Assembly (NCBI GenBank): GCA_025435555.1
Contig: JAIWWG010000101.1
Span: 40,201 to 104,200, forward strand
From: Chytriomyces cf. hyalinus JEL632
Taxonomy: Eukaryota > Chytridiomycota > Chytridiomycetes > Chytridiales > Chytriomycetaceae
Length of the DNA stretch: 64,000 nt
Reading direction: 5' to 3'
A program made the position numbers and the translations under genes. The stretch's first letter is position 1. Each line of letters opens with the position of its first letter. The notes below the pieces were generated by a model that was given only the letters and a program-made list of their open reading frames with translations, had not been told where the DNA came from and did no database searches. This document shows, piece after piece, positions 1 to 11,400 of the stretch.

Positions 1-2
1 GT

Positions 3-356
3 GTAAACACGATCCAGTCGTCGGTGCTGGACGGCTTGGCGTTTTTCCAGGAGAAATTGAGGAAACCACCGGCAACGATGGAAGACTCTGCGGCTGTGAG
101 TGTGAGGGCAGCGGGGCTAGGGCTTGTTGCAGCCGAGGATGAGGATGTTGTGGAGGGGGCAGTTGTCGAGGGGGAGGAGGAGGCAGCAGCAGCGGAGGCA
201 GTCGTTGAGAAGGAGGACACGACGGACACGATGGGACCCACGCTGTCGTCACAGGGAGGTGGCAGACTCGGAGCGGCCAAGGCAGCAGAAGCAGAAGCGG
301 CAAGAACAAGAAACGCCGTTTGCATTTTTTGGACTCTTTTTTATTTATTGTGTTAG
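3..356 (+). CDS. Possible 3' end of a gene cut by the window edge
   Basis: One frame is open from the window start to a TAG at 354-356. Its first 25 codons look coding; it then becomes a Glu/Ala-rich low-complexity run and ends in hydrophobic residues. A good donor (GTGAGTGTGAG) near 97 and an acceptor (TTGTTGCAG) near 130 suggest an intron, and a different downstream frame ends in a basic, KKRR-containing tail. I cannot decide which frame is used and recognise no family. Low confidence. Confidence 0.25.
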   Translation, partial: VNTIQSSVLDGLAFFQEKLRKPPATMEDSAAVSVRAAGLGLVAAEDEDVVEGAVVEGEEEAAAAEAVVEKEDTTDTMGPTLSSQGGGRLGAAKAAEAEAARTRNAVCIFWTLFYLLC

Positions 357-1659
357 ACAGACACTTCGGCAAATAAATATAAAAGCGCGCATTTTGAATT
401 CAGAAAAATAATTTATTGTTTTAATCAATATGTAAAAATTATGCTGATTGAAAAATTTCAAATTGATTACGGCTGCATCCCATGTGCTCTGTATGAGTCT
501 AATGCAGCCAGCTAGCCACCTTGCGCGCAACCTCCCGCTTCTTGACACTCTTGCACGTGGGTGGGGTACATTGTATATATATTTATATATTTACATTTAT
601 ATTTATATTTATATTTATATTTATATATATCCATCCATCCATCCACTGATGCTCGCTGTGTTGAACGTGTGTCGGCTGCCTGGATCAAGCAAGCAAGCAA
701 CGGAGATGTGCACACCCTTATTTTATATTTTTGTTTTTGTTTACAGTTAAATTTGTTAACTCCTGATTTTATTAACAACCACTGAACGCGCGCGACTTTT
801 GAATTTCGTTTCTTGTTTAGAGTACGCGTAGCTTTTAAAGTGAATGAAAAACCGATGAACATGTGCTGTGTGATCGATCAAGAGTTGACCGACTTGACTG
901 CTTGACGAGCGTAGCGGGCTCCGTTGTTGCTACTGTGTGTTCTGCTGCAAAGATGCGGATGACGGCCGGCGTTGACGTGCTGGCTGAGCACCATCTTCAT
1001 AATCACAAGTGACACTAGCACGGATGTAAAACACCATATGGATCATTGCATCCAATCTGACTTGCTATCGTGCCAATGACAGTCACGAGTTCCACCAACT
1101 GCGTCAAAAAAAAAAAACCGCAACACAACATAATGTGTTGTTGGCACACGACATCAAAAGTAGCTACTGGTTTGAAGCTTGGCTGTCTGAAAATGTGTGA
1201 AACACAAAGCAAACTAAAATGCCCACATCGATTGAGGCCAACAAAACAATTGAGATTGTTTCAATAATGCGTATCCAATCTTGAGCAGCCTTTGCCAAAG
1301 GTGGAAATCCTGTTTGCGAGGTGACGAGTGCCACTGCAAACACGATCGCGGGGATAATGACGGCATAAATGACAATGGGTGCCACGATAATAAGGACTTG
1401 GAAGCATTTTGCTACTCAGGCAGATATGGAATAAAGGACGGCAGAACCCGCGCTTCCAGCTATGGATCTAGTAGACTGTCTTGAAAAATGCTTGGATCGA
1501 AACAAAGTGAAACGAACCGGTGTGGGGGTTGTGGATCAACCGAGACTTGCTATCAGTCAAGTGGATGCTCAAAGCTTCAAAGTTGAAGTTGTTGTTGTGG
1601 TTTCTTTTTTTGGAATTGTCGGTTTTATATTTGTTTTGTTTTGATGCATTGGAATTGTC
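357..1659. other. No supported gene; AT-rich spacer
   Basis: Short open frames occur on both strands, but none has a codon pattern, splice structure or family motif worth calling. The stretch holds the AT microsatellite listed separately and short A runs. Confidence 0.5.
572..646. repeat. TATATTTA microsatellite followed by (CCAT)n
   Basis: Alternating TATATTTA-type units run to about 630 and pass directly into four CCAT units (631-646). Confidence 0.9.
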
Positions 1660-2060
1660 AGAAAGTTTTCAAGAATCAATTCGGGGTTGCATTTTTCGGA
1701 ATGTGACCTGCTTTCTTCTTCCCCTTGAGCATGAAATCTTTTGGGATACAAACATTCCCATGGCATTTTTTCCAACTCTGGTTCATGAAGCTAACAAAAA
1801 AATCCTGTGGTTTCCCTCCCCACGCGTGAGTCTAATACGACAATGAAGCTGGTTTTCAAACGAGACACTGAAGCGAAAGGCGCCAAAAGTTGCCTCCATA
1901 GAGTATTCAACTCATCCATGGTTGCGGTTTTTGTCGACCTGCCAAACGGCTTGCGTCAAGCGCGCGATCCCCAGTGGTGATGTAAAAATAAGACACTGAA
2001 GGTATTGAAATGAAGGGGGGGTTGGATGGCTGCAAAAAGAAGACTCGTTTTATATGAGGT
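1660..2060 (-). pseudogene. Decayed third copy of the 3.3/5.3 kb repeat family
   Basis: Read on the minus strand, this stretch follows the same order of sequence as the two good copies at 3271-3760 and 5257-5747, but with many substitutions and indels. Matching landmarks include the CTTCTTCCCCTTGAGCAT segment near 1715, the GGTTTTTGTCGACC segment near 1927 and the GGATGGCTGCAAAAAGAAGACT segment near 2023. Translated pieces still resemble the family (a YITTG stretch where the good copies have YITAG), but frame is lost several times. Similarity was judged by eye. Confidence 0.6.
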
Positions 2061-2309
2061 ACCCAATTTGTTTGAAAAAGATGTGGCAGCGTGGTTCCTT
2101 TTGCGGCAAAGTCACAAATGAAATTGGGAGTTTGCAGACGTAATGTCTGCTTTGGATATGGATATTGAAAGACATGTATTCCATTTTTCTGGTAGGTGCT
2201 AACATGCAGGGGCTGTACGAGTCAAGCCGCTTGTAGATAATGATGGATCCATTACTGAGATTGCAAAAACTGGCATTGATTTTACCCCCATTTCCTTGGC
2301 CGCCTATAC

Positions 2310-2502
2310 ACGCGTTGAAATACGTGGACTCGTTCACGCGACCCCGGACACGGCCTCGAACAAAAACTGTCGGGATTTGTGTTTCAGTGCATCCCCGATT
2401 TGAATTAACCCGCATTTTGACGAGAGCAGCAGCAAAAGTTGGGGCTGGAACCTCACAAAGTAGGGATCGTCTGGCCCGGGTTGCAAGCAAAAGTTATCAC
2501 AG
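2310..2502. repeat. Dispersed repeat B, copy 1
   Basis: Matches 6785-7015 over most of its length, with landmarks such as ATACGTGGACTCGTTC, CCGATTTGAATT and the TCTGGCCCGGG segment. On the minus strand both copies encode the peptide CLQPGPDDPYFVRFQ, so an exon of an unknown gene may lie inside the repeat. No complete gene can be built around it. Confidence 0.7.
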
Positions 2503-3220
2503 AGACAACTGAACCATAAATGGTGTATTAACACTTTTATAAACTTGCACGTGTTGCCCACGCATTGCCACTCCTCAAACGAGCTTCAAGTAGGTAACCC
2601 CGTCGACACGAGAAAATCGCCAACCCGCCTCGTTTATCTTCTAGTGTGCCGCTGGAAACGAGGAACAACCCGGCCCTGGCCCGTTTTGCTTTGTTTGTTT
2701 GACCCGCTTTTGTCACCTTTTAAAAATTTGCCAAGTCATGCGGGGTTAGAAAAACACTTCAAACTGGCGACGAACCCGAAGCTCGCCAGCGAGAAGATCG
2801 AAGTGACCCCCATGCTGTACGCTGCGGTTCTCCTTCACGCATCCCACTTTCCCAACCTGGTCGGCAAGCACGATCTGGACAGTCGAAGAATGATGCGCAA
2901 ACACTGGTCCAACGCAACCAATGGTTCAGCTGAAGCGTCCGGAAGCTCCATCCGATGAAGCTCATATATCTTCATTGGTCGAATAGCTTACCCGAATGAA
3001 CCATTGAGGAGGCGAACACAGCGGTGACGGCGTTATTCAGTGCACCTCGGAAAAGGCCACAGCCATCCAGGATGAAACGGATACTACTAAGCATAATCAT
3101 TGACGCCAAGAAGCCGGAAACGAAGATCTGTCCGAGTGCAATGTATTTATTATGCTTTTATACAACCAAATCAACACGCTCGAAAGGCTCACCAGCATTA
3201 TATATTAAGCCATGGCTGAT
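2503..3220. other. No supported gene between repeats
   Basis: Only short frames on either strand. A plus-strand frame (2545-2958) is open but has no recognisable domain, and its antisense is equally open. Nothing further can be supported. Confidence 0.4.
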
Positions 3221-4054
3221 TCACATCTTGAAAGCGTGTTTAATGCGGCTCAACTGCGGAGTGAATTGCACCTCATTTGTCTCCACATCCGACTGCACTT
3301 CCTGCCTGTGACGCAATGCCTCTGGAATCGTCGCTGATTTATTCCATGCAATGTGACCCGCTTTCTTCATCCCCTTGAGCATCAGTTCGTTCAGGATGTC
3401 CGCATTCCCAGCATAATGCAATTTTCGAGCTCGATTTACGCACCCTGCGACAAAATCCAGTGCTTCCCTCCCGCGGCACGCCCAATACCGTTTGAAACTG
3501 GATTCGACGAGATATTGAAGGAGTGAAGCCACTGTTGTTCCGTCATATTCTACGTATCCTGGGTGGGTTTTTGGACCGCCGAATGGCTTCGGCGACGCAG
3601 GTTGGAACGCAAGTCCAGCAGTGATATATATAAGCCGACTTGGGGATACTTTGGAATTTGAAAAGAAGGACTGGATGGCTGAAGACGACTTTTTTATAAT
3701 GGAAGGTCTGCTCTTCTCGGATTCGCAAATTGTGACGGTCAGGCTGCCGGATGGAACATCATCGGTCATGAGAAGGATGCTTTGCTGATGCGTGTATATC
3801 ATTATGCGGTCGACATTAACAGCAGGCTGGATTGGGGGTTGGGCCATTTCTGAGACCAAGTCGGTTGTCAAAGTCTGCATTACTAGCGGAGAGCTGTTTG
3901 AAAGACGGGGATGACTGGAGAGCTCGCCTAACAACTTACCGCTTCTGGGATGGTGGTTTGCAGTCATATTTTGGAAAGATGGCAGGGGGTGCCCTGTGAG
4001 CAGAAAGTCCCCGTTAAATGCGAAGCAATGGGAGGTTACGACGACTTCAACCAC
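3221..4054 (-). CDS. Unknown repeat-family protein, copy 1
   Basis: Open frame of 277 codons, no family recognised. A more likely start than the first Met is the internal Met just before the QPPIQP segment (about 3847), since the codons upstream show no match to copy 2. The last ~160 codons are almost identical, at DNA level, to the second copy 2 kb away. Just upstream of that block the DNA differs, but the protein pattern is kept (IYT..QS..L.....DVP.GSLTV.ICESEKSRP). Conserved pieces include SPSRLIYITAGLAFQPASP and KRYWACRGREALDFVAG. No signal peptide or membrane segment. It may be one exon of a larger gene. Confidence 0.45.
   Translation of the reverse strand: MVEVVVTSHCFAFNGDFLLTGHPLPSFQNMTANHHPRSGKLLGELSSHPRLSNSSPLVMQTLTTDLVSEMAQPPIQPAVNVDRIMIYTHQQSILLMTDDVPSGSLTVTICESEKSRPSIIKKSSSAIQSFFSNSKVSPSRLIYITAGLAFQPASPKPFGGPKTHPGYVEYDGTTVASLLQYLVESSFKRYWACRGREALDFVAGCVNRARKLHYAGNADILNELMLKGMKKAGHIAWNKSATIPEALRHRQEVQSDVETNEVQFTPQLSRIKHAFKM
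3271..3760. repeat. 490 bp near-identical direct repeat, copy 1
   Basis: Same orientation as 5257-5747, with long stretches identical by eye. Differences are concentrated at the ends (e.g. GCTGATTTATTCCATGCAATG here against GCCAAAGTATTCCACCCAATG in copy 2). Confidence 0.9.
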
Positions 4055-5132
4055 GGCATAGACTCTTCTATACCTTTGTCACTCTGCCCAGTCGTCGTGC
4101 GAGTCGGTCAAGCGTTGTTGTTCACAGGGCAGATTTTGAATATCAAAGTCATTGGTAAAATGTGTATTTCGAGTGTTGGAACCGTGTGAACCAAAACCGC
4201 GCTTTCTGTGTTACTGCACCACCCATAGTACTGAATCTTCGCATGCGTGATATGCGGTTGTGGTTGCCATTCTCCCTGGGCGCACTTACCTTCTAAAATA
4301 CGCGTCCACCTGCTGAGGATGTCTATTTATCCACAAAGGACCTCTGTGTGCATCGAGGACGGAAAGCAGCATGCTCTTCAAAAGCGAATTCATTCGAAAG
4401 TTCAAGAGTTTCACGAACCAATACCTTGATCGCCTCCCGCTATCAAGATCATAAACCATGCCACGTCTGTCGACTGACATCAGCCACGTGAACTGGCCTG
4501 ATCCTGTCGCTGCCACCCTATGAGAGTCAATATATTGATAAGGTAGCCTGCGATAACGCTGGGGTAGAATCTTTTCCGATTCGCCACGGGTTTATGGCTT
4601 TCTAACAATGCGGTGGTGCAATTATGTACTTACAGATTCATTGCCGATACTGGCTGACTGCATGCTAAGCTGACATATATCTCGACTCCAAGACCCATAG
4701 AGCAGGACCCCCAGGACTTTATCGAATCCGAACTGGTGTTTAAAAGCCCGTCGAACGATATGTCGTATATCCATCATCAATATGCGTGAGAGAACTCGCA
4801 CATTGCAGATTCGAAGCATAGAGCTGCGAAGTGAACCTAAAATTGGCAATGAGCTTTCACATTTACCGCCCGCCCATTCAAGGCGCGATCGAAGATAACG
4901 CTTTGTCCTGGACATGCATCCATCGCACGCTGATTTGACCTGGCGCGTCAATTCGATTGGACGCTCTGTCCGTCGTATTATGGTATAATTGGATAATAGC
5001 AGCCACTGACAAGAACTCTGCCGCACTGTCGTCAGTCATTGACAGTTACCTCCAAAGAATTTCTTGCGGCATTTTCGGACTCATGATTCTCATGTGCACA
5101 GCAGGTGTGCCGCAACTTTAGCGCCAACATAT
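4055..5132 (-). other. Gene remnants with splice-like sites, not joinable
   Basis: On the minus strand, coding-looking stretches occur at about 5026-4634, 4516-4289 and 4226-4152, with consensus donors (GTAAGTAC at 4633, GTAAGTGC near 4288) and an acceptor (CTCATAG) near 4518. The first pair does not join in phase, so I do not call an intact gene. It may be a decayed member of the neighbouring family or an unrelated gene with an unseen exon. Confidence 0.35.
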
Positions 5133-6008
5133 TCAGGGAAGCATGCAAAGTGCGGCTATCACTGGACGAATTCTCTCTGATTTCATGAAAGAGAAGTGGA
5201 ACGCGAAGATGGAATGTGGAAGTCGACTTCGGGGAGAATCATCCGAAGAGAATCGCCCCTCATCTGTCTCCACATCCGACTGCACTTCCTTCTTGTGACG
5301 CAATGTCTCTGGAATCGTCGCCAAAGTATTCCACCCAATGTGACCCGCTTTCTTCATCCCCTTGAGCATCAGTTCGTTCAGGATGTCCGCATTCCCAGCA
5401 TAATGCAATTTTCGAGCTCGATTTACGCACCCAGCGACAAAATCCAGTGCTTCCCTCCCGCGGCACGCCCAATACCGTTTGAAACTGGATTCGACGAGAT
5501 ATTGAAGGAGTGAAGCCACTGTTGTTCCGTCATATTCTACGTATCCTGGGTGGGTTTTTGGACCGCCGAATGGCTTCGGCGACGCAGGTTGGAACGCAAG
5601 TCCAGCAGTGATATATATAAGCCGACTTGGGGATACTTTGGAATTTGAAAAGAAGGACTGGATGGCTGAAGACGACTTTTTTATAATGGAAGGTCTGCTC
5701 TTCTCGGATTCGCAAATTGAGACGGTCAGGCTGCCGCATGGAACATCGTGGGAGAATCGAAGTACGCTCTGAGGACGGGTGTAGATTATAAAGCGGTCAG
5801 CTTGGAAGGCGGATTTGGTTGCGAATTTTGACGCATCTGAACGTAATAGTATCGACAGTGGATCCAACATGTGAACGTTAGTGCAATGGCGATGGCGATT
5901 CTTGAGTATCGCGATGAAAACGTACCGCTCGTAGTGGGGATGTCTGCAGCCATGGTTTTCATGGATGTTGGAGTGCTTGCGGCTAAAGACTGGGATAAAT
6001 GCGAGCAA
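5133..6008 (-). CDS. Unknown repeat-family protein, copy 2
   Basis: Open frame of 291 codons, partner of the frame at 3221-4054. The central ~150 codons are nearly identical. The amino-terminal part shows the diverged but similar pattern (DRFIIYT.PQSVL...HDVPCGSLTVSICESEKSRP). The carboxy end differs from copy 1 after the DVET segment, where the DNA identity stops. No recognised domain. Whether either copy is expressed is unknown; the long open frames and the protein-level similarity outside the identical block argue for past or present coding function. Confidence 0.45.
   Translation of the reverse strand: MLAFIPVFSRKHSNIHENHGCRHPHYERYVFIAILKNRHRHCTNVHMLDPLSILLRSDASKFATKSAFQADRFIIYTRPQSVLRFSHDVPCGSLTVSICESEKSRPSIIKKSSSAIQSFFSNSKVSPSRLIYITAGLAFQPASPKPFGGPKTHPGYVEYDGTTVASLLQYLVESSFKRYWACRGREALDFVAGCVNRARKLHYAGNADILNELMLKGMKKAGHIGWNTLATIPETLRHKKEVQSDVETDEGRFSSDDSPRSRLPHSIFAFHFSFMKSERIRPVIAALCMLP
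5257..5747. repeat. 490 bp near-identical direct repeat, copy 2
   Basis: Second copy of the 3271-3760 block, about 1.98 kb downstream in the same orientation. Confidence 0.9.
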
Positions 6009-6784
6009 GTGTCGGTGAGTCTCTTCGTAACCTTTACATAAGATATCGTTTTCAAGTTGGGGAGCGTGACGAACTTGTTAGAGCCGCCTCTGGAAGGGGC
6101 GATCCGTGTCCATTTTGCACTTGAGTTTGCTGGTGTAAAATCTTTGCACATGATTTGGTTCCAAAAAACTTTGCAAAGAAAAGGTGGTTGACACGTTTTC
6201 CACGCGCATTTGCGATTCGATATTCGCGCAACTTTCCTTGTTGGCCCATCCTCCCTCCGTAGATGTGTGCCGGAGCATATGCGTCAGCTGCCGAAGCCAT
6301 CCTTCTTATCGTATGGCGGCAGTTTGATTCAGTTCGTCCTCTCAAAATTCAAAACTGCGTGGGAACCAGGACGACAGAGGATCGGAATATACATATATTG
6401 TTACTAAATGTTTTCTGGCTATTAAGGTGTGGGAACTCCATGCGAAAATAAAGATACGCGCATTGTTTTCTGTTCGAAAAACCTCAAGATTTCGAAGCAA
6501 ACGGCGACATAAAGTGTTCACGTTTGATCCTTGCGAAGCATCCAACCAAATGCAGGTGGTCCATAAGCAGTAGAAGGGGTAGTTTGTTTAATTTTGAAAA
6601 AAGGGGGGCAATCTGATAAAGCGGAAGAAGGACAGCCATTGAACTACTAAGACCACGAACGTGGCTTTTTAGGATTACGACTTGAAGAAAAGGAAACGAA
6701 AAACAGATCTGCGAGAAGGAAAATAACCAGTGTTACCTGCCATTGCAACAACCGAGCAGCTTTTCGATTCATCCTTGATTGAAT
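6009..6784. other. No supported gene
   Basis: Overlapping frames of under 100 codons on both strands, no motifs, no convincing splice pairs. Confidence 0.4.
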
Positions 6785-7015
6785 ACACGCTGAAATACGT
6801 GGACTCGTTCGCGCGACCACCGCAGGTGAGACAGTTGTTATCGGGGCATGGTCTCGAACAAAATCTGTCGGGGACTTGTTTCAGAGCATCTCCGATTTGA
6901 ATTGACTCGCATTTTTTTTTTCATTTTGACGAGCAGCTGCAAAAGTTGGCGGGGGATACTTGGAACCTCACAAAGTAAGGATCATCTGGCCCGGGCTGCA
7001 AGCAAATGTTTACAC
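6785..7015. repeat. Dispersed repeat B, copy 2
   Basis: Second copy of 2310-2502, with extra inserted bases (a CCGCAGGTGAGACAG segment near 6821 and a T-run near 6913). The shared minus-strand peptide CLQPGPDDPYFVRFQ is intact here too. Confidence 0.7.
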
Positions 7016-7781
7016 AAATGTCAGCGGCGAAATACGGCATCGTGTAGGCCCACGCGCGATCTTGTTGGTCTTCAAAGCATCCTGTGTCGGGCACTTGTTT
7101 GTGATTTAAATGGCGCGAAAGTACATGCCCCGCTGGCACACTACCTTGCACAATGAATGCAAAGTGAAAGCCAATTAGAATGAGAGGAGAGCGCCGCAGC
7201 CAGGCTGGGAGGTAAGTCATGTATGCTCGAAGCGCCATCTCGTACTCGGAAAACCCAGATTCGCAGTGTCCAATTTTCGAAAGCTGTGGCTGGTCATCCT
7301 GGCCGAATGATCTGAGGAGGGAGGGCGGTTCTCATCTCCTGCAAACCCCAGTAGCAGCTTCTGCTTTGTCTTATTGAAAGTCTTTCTGTAAAAAACCTTG
7401 TTGCCACTATGACTAAAATCTCTTTCTCCTGGGAATATTTCCACAGCTTTCGCACTTGGAGATTCCTGTAGATGGAGGAGTGATGCGGACTGGACCTGCT
7501 TGTATGAAAAGAACCTTCCATGCCTCGCTGCTTCGACTTCGATGATGATGGATGGCATTGCTAACGTTTTCAAAAATAGTTTTCTTCCATTACGGGGAAA
7601 ACGCGTGCATCACAGTATGACTGACCATACTGTACCACCAAATAAACAAGTAATGTGCCTGGGTCCGTAACCCACATTCATTTCCATCAGCTGCCACAAA
7701 AAAAAAAGAAAAGAAAGGACGTGCACATGCAGCCACTGCTGCTACTGTTGACGAATGAAAGAAAAGAATCTTCGCAGCCAT
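7016..7781. other. No supported gene; one unknown open frame
   Basis: A minus-strand frame of 118 codons (7217-7573) has no recognised domain, no signal peptide and no conserved neighbour. It is noted, not called. Confidence 0.35.
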
Positions 7782-8257
7782 TCAAACTGACGCCGTATGC
7801 TTCTCCACAAACTGCTTCACAAACTCCTCATTCCTCAGCCCAACAAACGTTTCCACCAACGCACCGTCCCGAAACACACCCACAGTCGGCAACGACGCAA
7901 TCCCGTACTCGGCTGCCGTCTTTACAGCTTCATCCACATTCACTTTCACGAGAAACGTTTTTGGTGCAGGTTGCTGCGTTTGGATTGATTTCTTGAGGAT
8001 CGGTGCGAGCATGCGGCATGGACCGCACCAGCTGTTTTTTAATGAATGCACGAGGCAAGCGGTTAGTTCCGAGATTTGGTGTGTTTATGGGTTGATTACT
8101 CTGCGTAAAAGTCGACCACGACTGGCGTGGACCCGGCCAGTGCCAGTGTCTGTTTAAAGTCCGCGTCGGATCGTTCGACAACCGTTCCGAGCAATGCACC
8201 GACGGCAGAGGAGGAGGGCTTTGTTGAAAGGCTGCGTTTAAAGATTGTCTGGAGCAT
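7782..8257 (-). CDS. TRX3: Mitochondrial thioredoxin
   Basis: Small disulfide reductase, 135 aa, from exons 8257-8100 and 8031-7782 (68 nt intron, GTAATC...AACAG, phase kept). The active-site WCGPC (Cys55, Cys58) follows the VVVDFYAD strand, and SLPTVGVF carries the cis-proline. The first ~16 residues (MLQTIFKRSLSTKP) are basic, hydroxylated and free of acids, as in mitochondrial presequences, and make the chain longer than cytosolic thioredoxins (~105 aa). The expected role is reducing peroxiredoxins and other matrix proteins with NADPH via thioredoxin reductase. The start is the first Met upstream of the fold. It lies 154 bp downstream of INTS4 on the same strand. Confidence 0.93.
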
Positions 8258-8411
8258 TTCAAATATTTTCTTTGGATAAAAGCGGTTTATATATATCCCC
8301 CCTGAAGCTTTTCATGTCAGCTGCGAAGGTGCCGAAGCTGGATCTGAAGCAGGTTTCTATACCCTCCATAATAACCTCATTCGGATCGAAGTACTCATCT
8401 GCTTCTATCAC

Positions 8412-11400
8412 TCAGTTCATGCTGCGCATGCAAGTTCTCTCCCTGTATCGGTACTTCGTTCTAGATGAACAACGCAATCGAATCTCACACAGACCCATCA
8501 CCCCCGTAATCCAATCAGAAACATCCATCGCAGCCTCAAATCCGTCAAAAACACATCCGAACGCCATTTCATTCGCGACTGGGCACGCGCTGATTTCAAC
8601 CAATCTCGTTCCATCCAAGATCCTGTAAAAACAACATTCCATTTCGAACACAATTCCTCGTATTTATCGATGTGCACATACATTGCACGCATATATATAT
8701 ATTTTTTACTCGCAACAGGAATCCATCAAATACCTGTTATCAAAAGGAAAAGCCGAATACCACAACCTCCTCTCGAACCTGCACTTGAGCAAAAATACAA
8801 GCGAAACAACCGATATTATTACTGAGCAAGCGGGTTCCAATACGGATACCACGTCTCATCCTTCTGCAACACACTCGCACACGTTGAATCATGGCAAACG
8901 GCGCGGGTGAATAAAGCCGATGTCGGGCGGAGCGTCCATTCGTCAAACATTGAAGCGGGGAGGGTGGATGCGTCATGGGACTGGATGAGCTTGCATTTCA
9001 CGTGCTTGGAGTCTGTGTAGATGGTGGGGAAGAAGAGAATGGAATTATTAAAACAATAAACCCATCACCAGGGGGTCTTCCTTCACACGCACCTCCCAAA
9101 ACAAGTTTTGTCGAAAAAGAAAATCGCGCCTCATATGTCTCAACGGGTTCGAGACACTCAGAGTCAAGCGGCACGACAATCTGCTTCAAATTGGACAACT
9201 GCCAAATGCAAAATAAACTCTTGTCAGTTTAACAAGGAGGACAATCTTGTTAAGGTTGAAATACCTCAACAAGTACTGCAACACTGCCATCCTTCCAACT
9301 CCCACCAGATCGCCGCCAATTTTGCACGCTCCCTTCAAACTGAACAGGTACTGGGATATATTGAGCGCATTCGAGAGTTGCCGGCAACCCGTGTTCAACT
9401 GTGCAAGTGACTGTCCCGTTGAAGAAACGAACCCATCGAGCAACTTCAATTTTCGGGAGTTTATAGCTCGATATATAGGTTTTCAAAATTTCTAAATGGA
9501 CTGCACTGGTATCTGATGTGATGGGGGGTATCGCGGCAGTCTCTTTTTTGATTTTGTTGATAAGCTGCACGTGTTCCTGACTTGTGTTGGAAAAAAAGGT
9601 CAACCTTCAAAGAATGGATGGGCAAGTGAACAAACAATATACCTGTTGAGATACTCCAAACCACCATTAACCCCTTTCACCGCTGCAAAAGCAGCGCCCG
9701 CCTGCGCAAGGACCCCCAACTCCAGCAAACAACGCAACGTGCTCACCTCCAACCCCAAAAACACAGACAACAGCGCTCGCGTGAGGTTAAATAAACTGAA
9801 ACAAGTCCGCGAGATTTCGGCACACTGTTCGATGCAAGTTGAAGTGAAAGATCGGGTTTCGGTGGTTTGGAATACAAGCGATTGGATGGTTGCAGTGAGC
9901 TTGAAAGCTTGAATGCAGCCTTTGGCGAATACGGCCATGTGCATGTCGGGTTCCAAACGACAGATTTTATGCAATTGTCTGGATGAGAAAAAAAAGACTT
10001 TCAGCAAAACAAAAAAAAGGGGGGGAGCACCCGAGGTGGTAACTTTTTCGCACCTGCCAAATCCATCCAACATCTCAATACATGCACGAAATTCGAGCGC
10101 CGTCAAAAGATCTTGAGCATCGCGTGTGACTGAATTGAACGTTTCGCAAACAAAATCCATATTCGAGAGTGTTGTCATGGAAGTGGGGTTCATCAATTCG
10201 CTTGGTGCTTGGCCATGGTCCATGGGATGGTCAAAGTCCTTTTTTGGGGATAATCTCAAGTGAGTTGGCGGGGGGGGGGGGGGGGGGGGGGGATGAAGTG
10301 ATGGACGACAATCCTCACCTCCATCTTTGGGAAACATTGGGGATATTTTGCATTCAGGAAATACACTTGCCGGAATGTGTAGTTGGGCATGGATTCAAGG
10401 ATTATAGGGTGAGAAAACCCGGCATTGAAAATGAGGATCAAGTTTGCAATGTCTGAGTTTTTTGGAAATCAAAAGGTTGGGTTGGTCAGCCTTTCACTGT
10501 TTGTCATTGATATATTTGTCAGTGTCTCACGTGTTAAGCTGTCCAGGTTGACTTCTTGGGGTAAATAACGGTTATCAAGCTTCAACAGTCGATCCTTGTA
10601 TTCCTCTGTTTTTTAAAAGTGAGTAGGCAAATTGGGTGAATTCGGCGAAAGAAAAAAAAAGAAAAAGAAATCCACACTACCCACGTATCCAGGATGATTC
10701 ATGCCCAAGTCTCGAAAGCATACTAAAATCTTGGGTAAATCGCCGGGAAAGCGTTTCAAATTTCGATACAAGTGCATAATGACGCGTTTCAGGGAATCCA
10801 GGTCAACGAGTCGAAACAGTCTGCGCAACACATGAGTTCATTTTAAACACCATCTGATATGGATCATTTTACCCAAGGAGATCATATCCCAAGTGCCGCA
10901 TGTTTAGATTTACTGCATCAAGAGCCAGGAGCATGGTTGTTAATTGCATGACATTGAGAATGAGTGGAAAATGCGTTGCGATGCGTTTGATGTTTGTGAT
11001 TGCGGCAACGCGGACCGAAAACATTTCGTCGTTGAACATGTCTGGGTTTTTTTTTTTTTTTTGGCTTAGTCATAAAATCGACAATATGGACAATGAAATA
11101 GTCAGCGCACCAACAAGACAGTCCAGAGCTGAAGAGGCAAATGCAGGTGACTTTGTTGCAAGTGTGATTGTGCAGAGCGAGTCTGTAAAAGTAAATTCGG
11201 CATCGATGTAAATAAATAAATAAACAAATGGAAAATAAATAGATTACCGACTGCCGCCTTTCGCACAAGTTCGAATTCGTCTTCGCAGCCATGCACAAAG
11301 GCTCCGCATGCAGCTGTTGGCATGCGCTGCTGTTTCGGGTTTTTAGGTTCGGACTTTGTCAGAGACTGTTTCAGCATTTCCATGCCCCCTTTCGACCAAT

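Noticed and set aside
4152-5026. Three-exon gene on the minus strand
   Set aside because: Good donor sites and coding-like stretches, but the first and second exons do not join in frame with any visible acceptor.
9600-10337. One long minus-strand frame of 245 codons
   Set aside because: It reads through two INTS4 introns that contain homopolymer tracts; the spliced exons match INTS4, the read-through parts do not.
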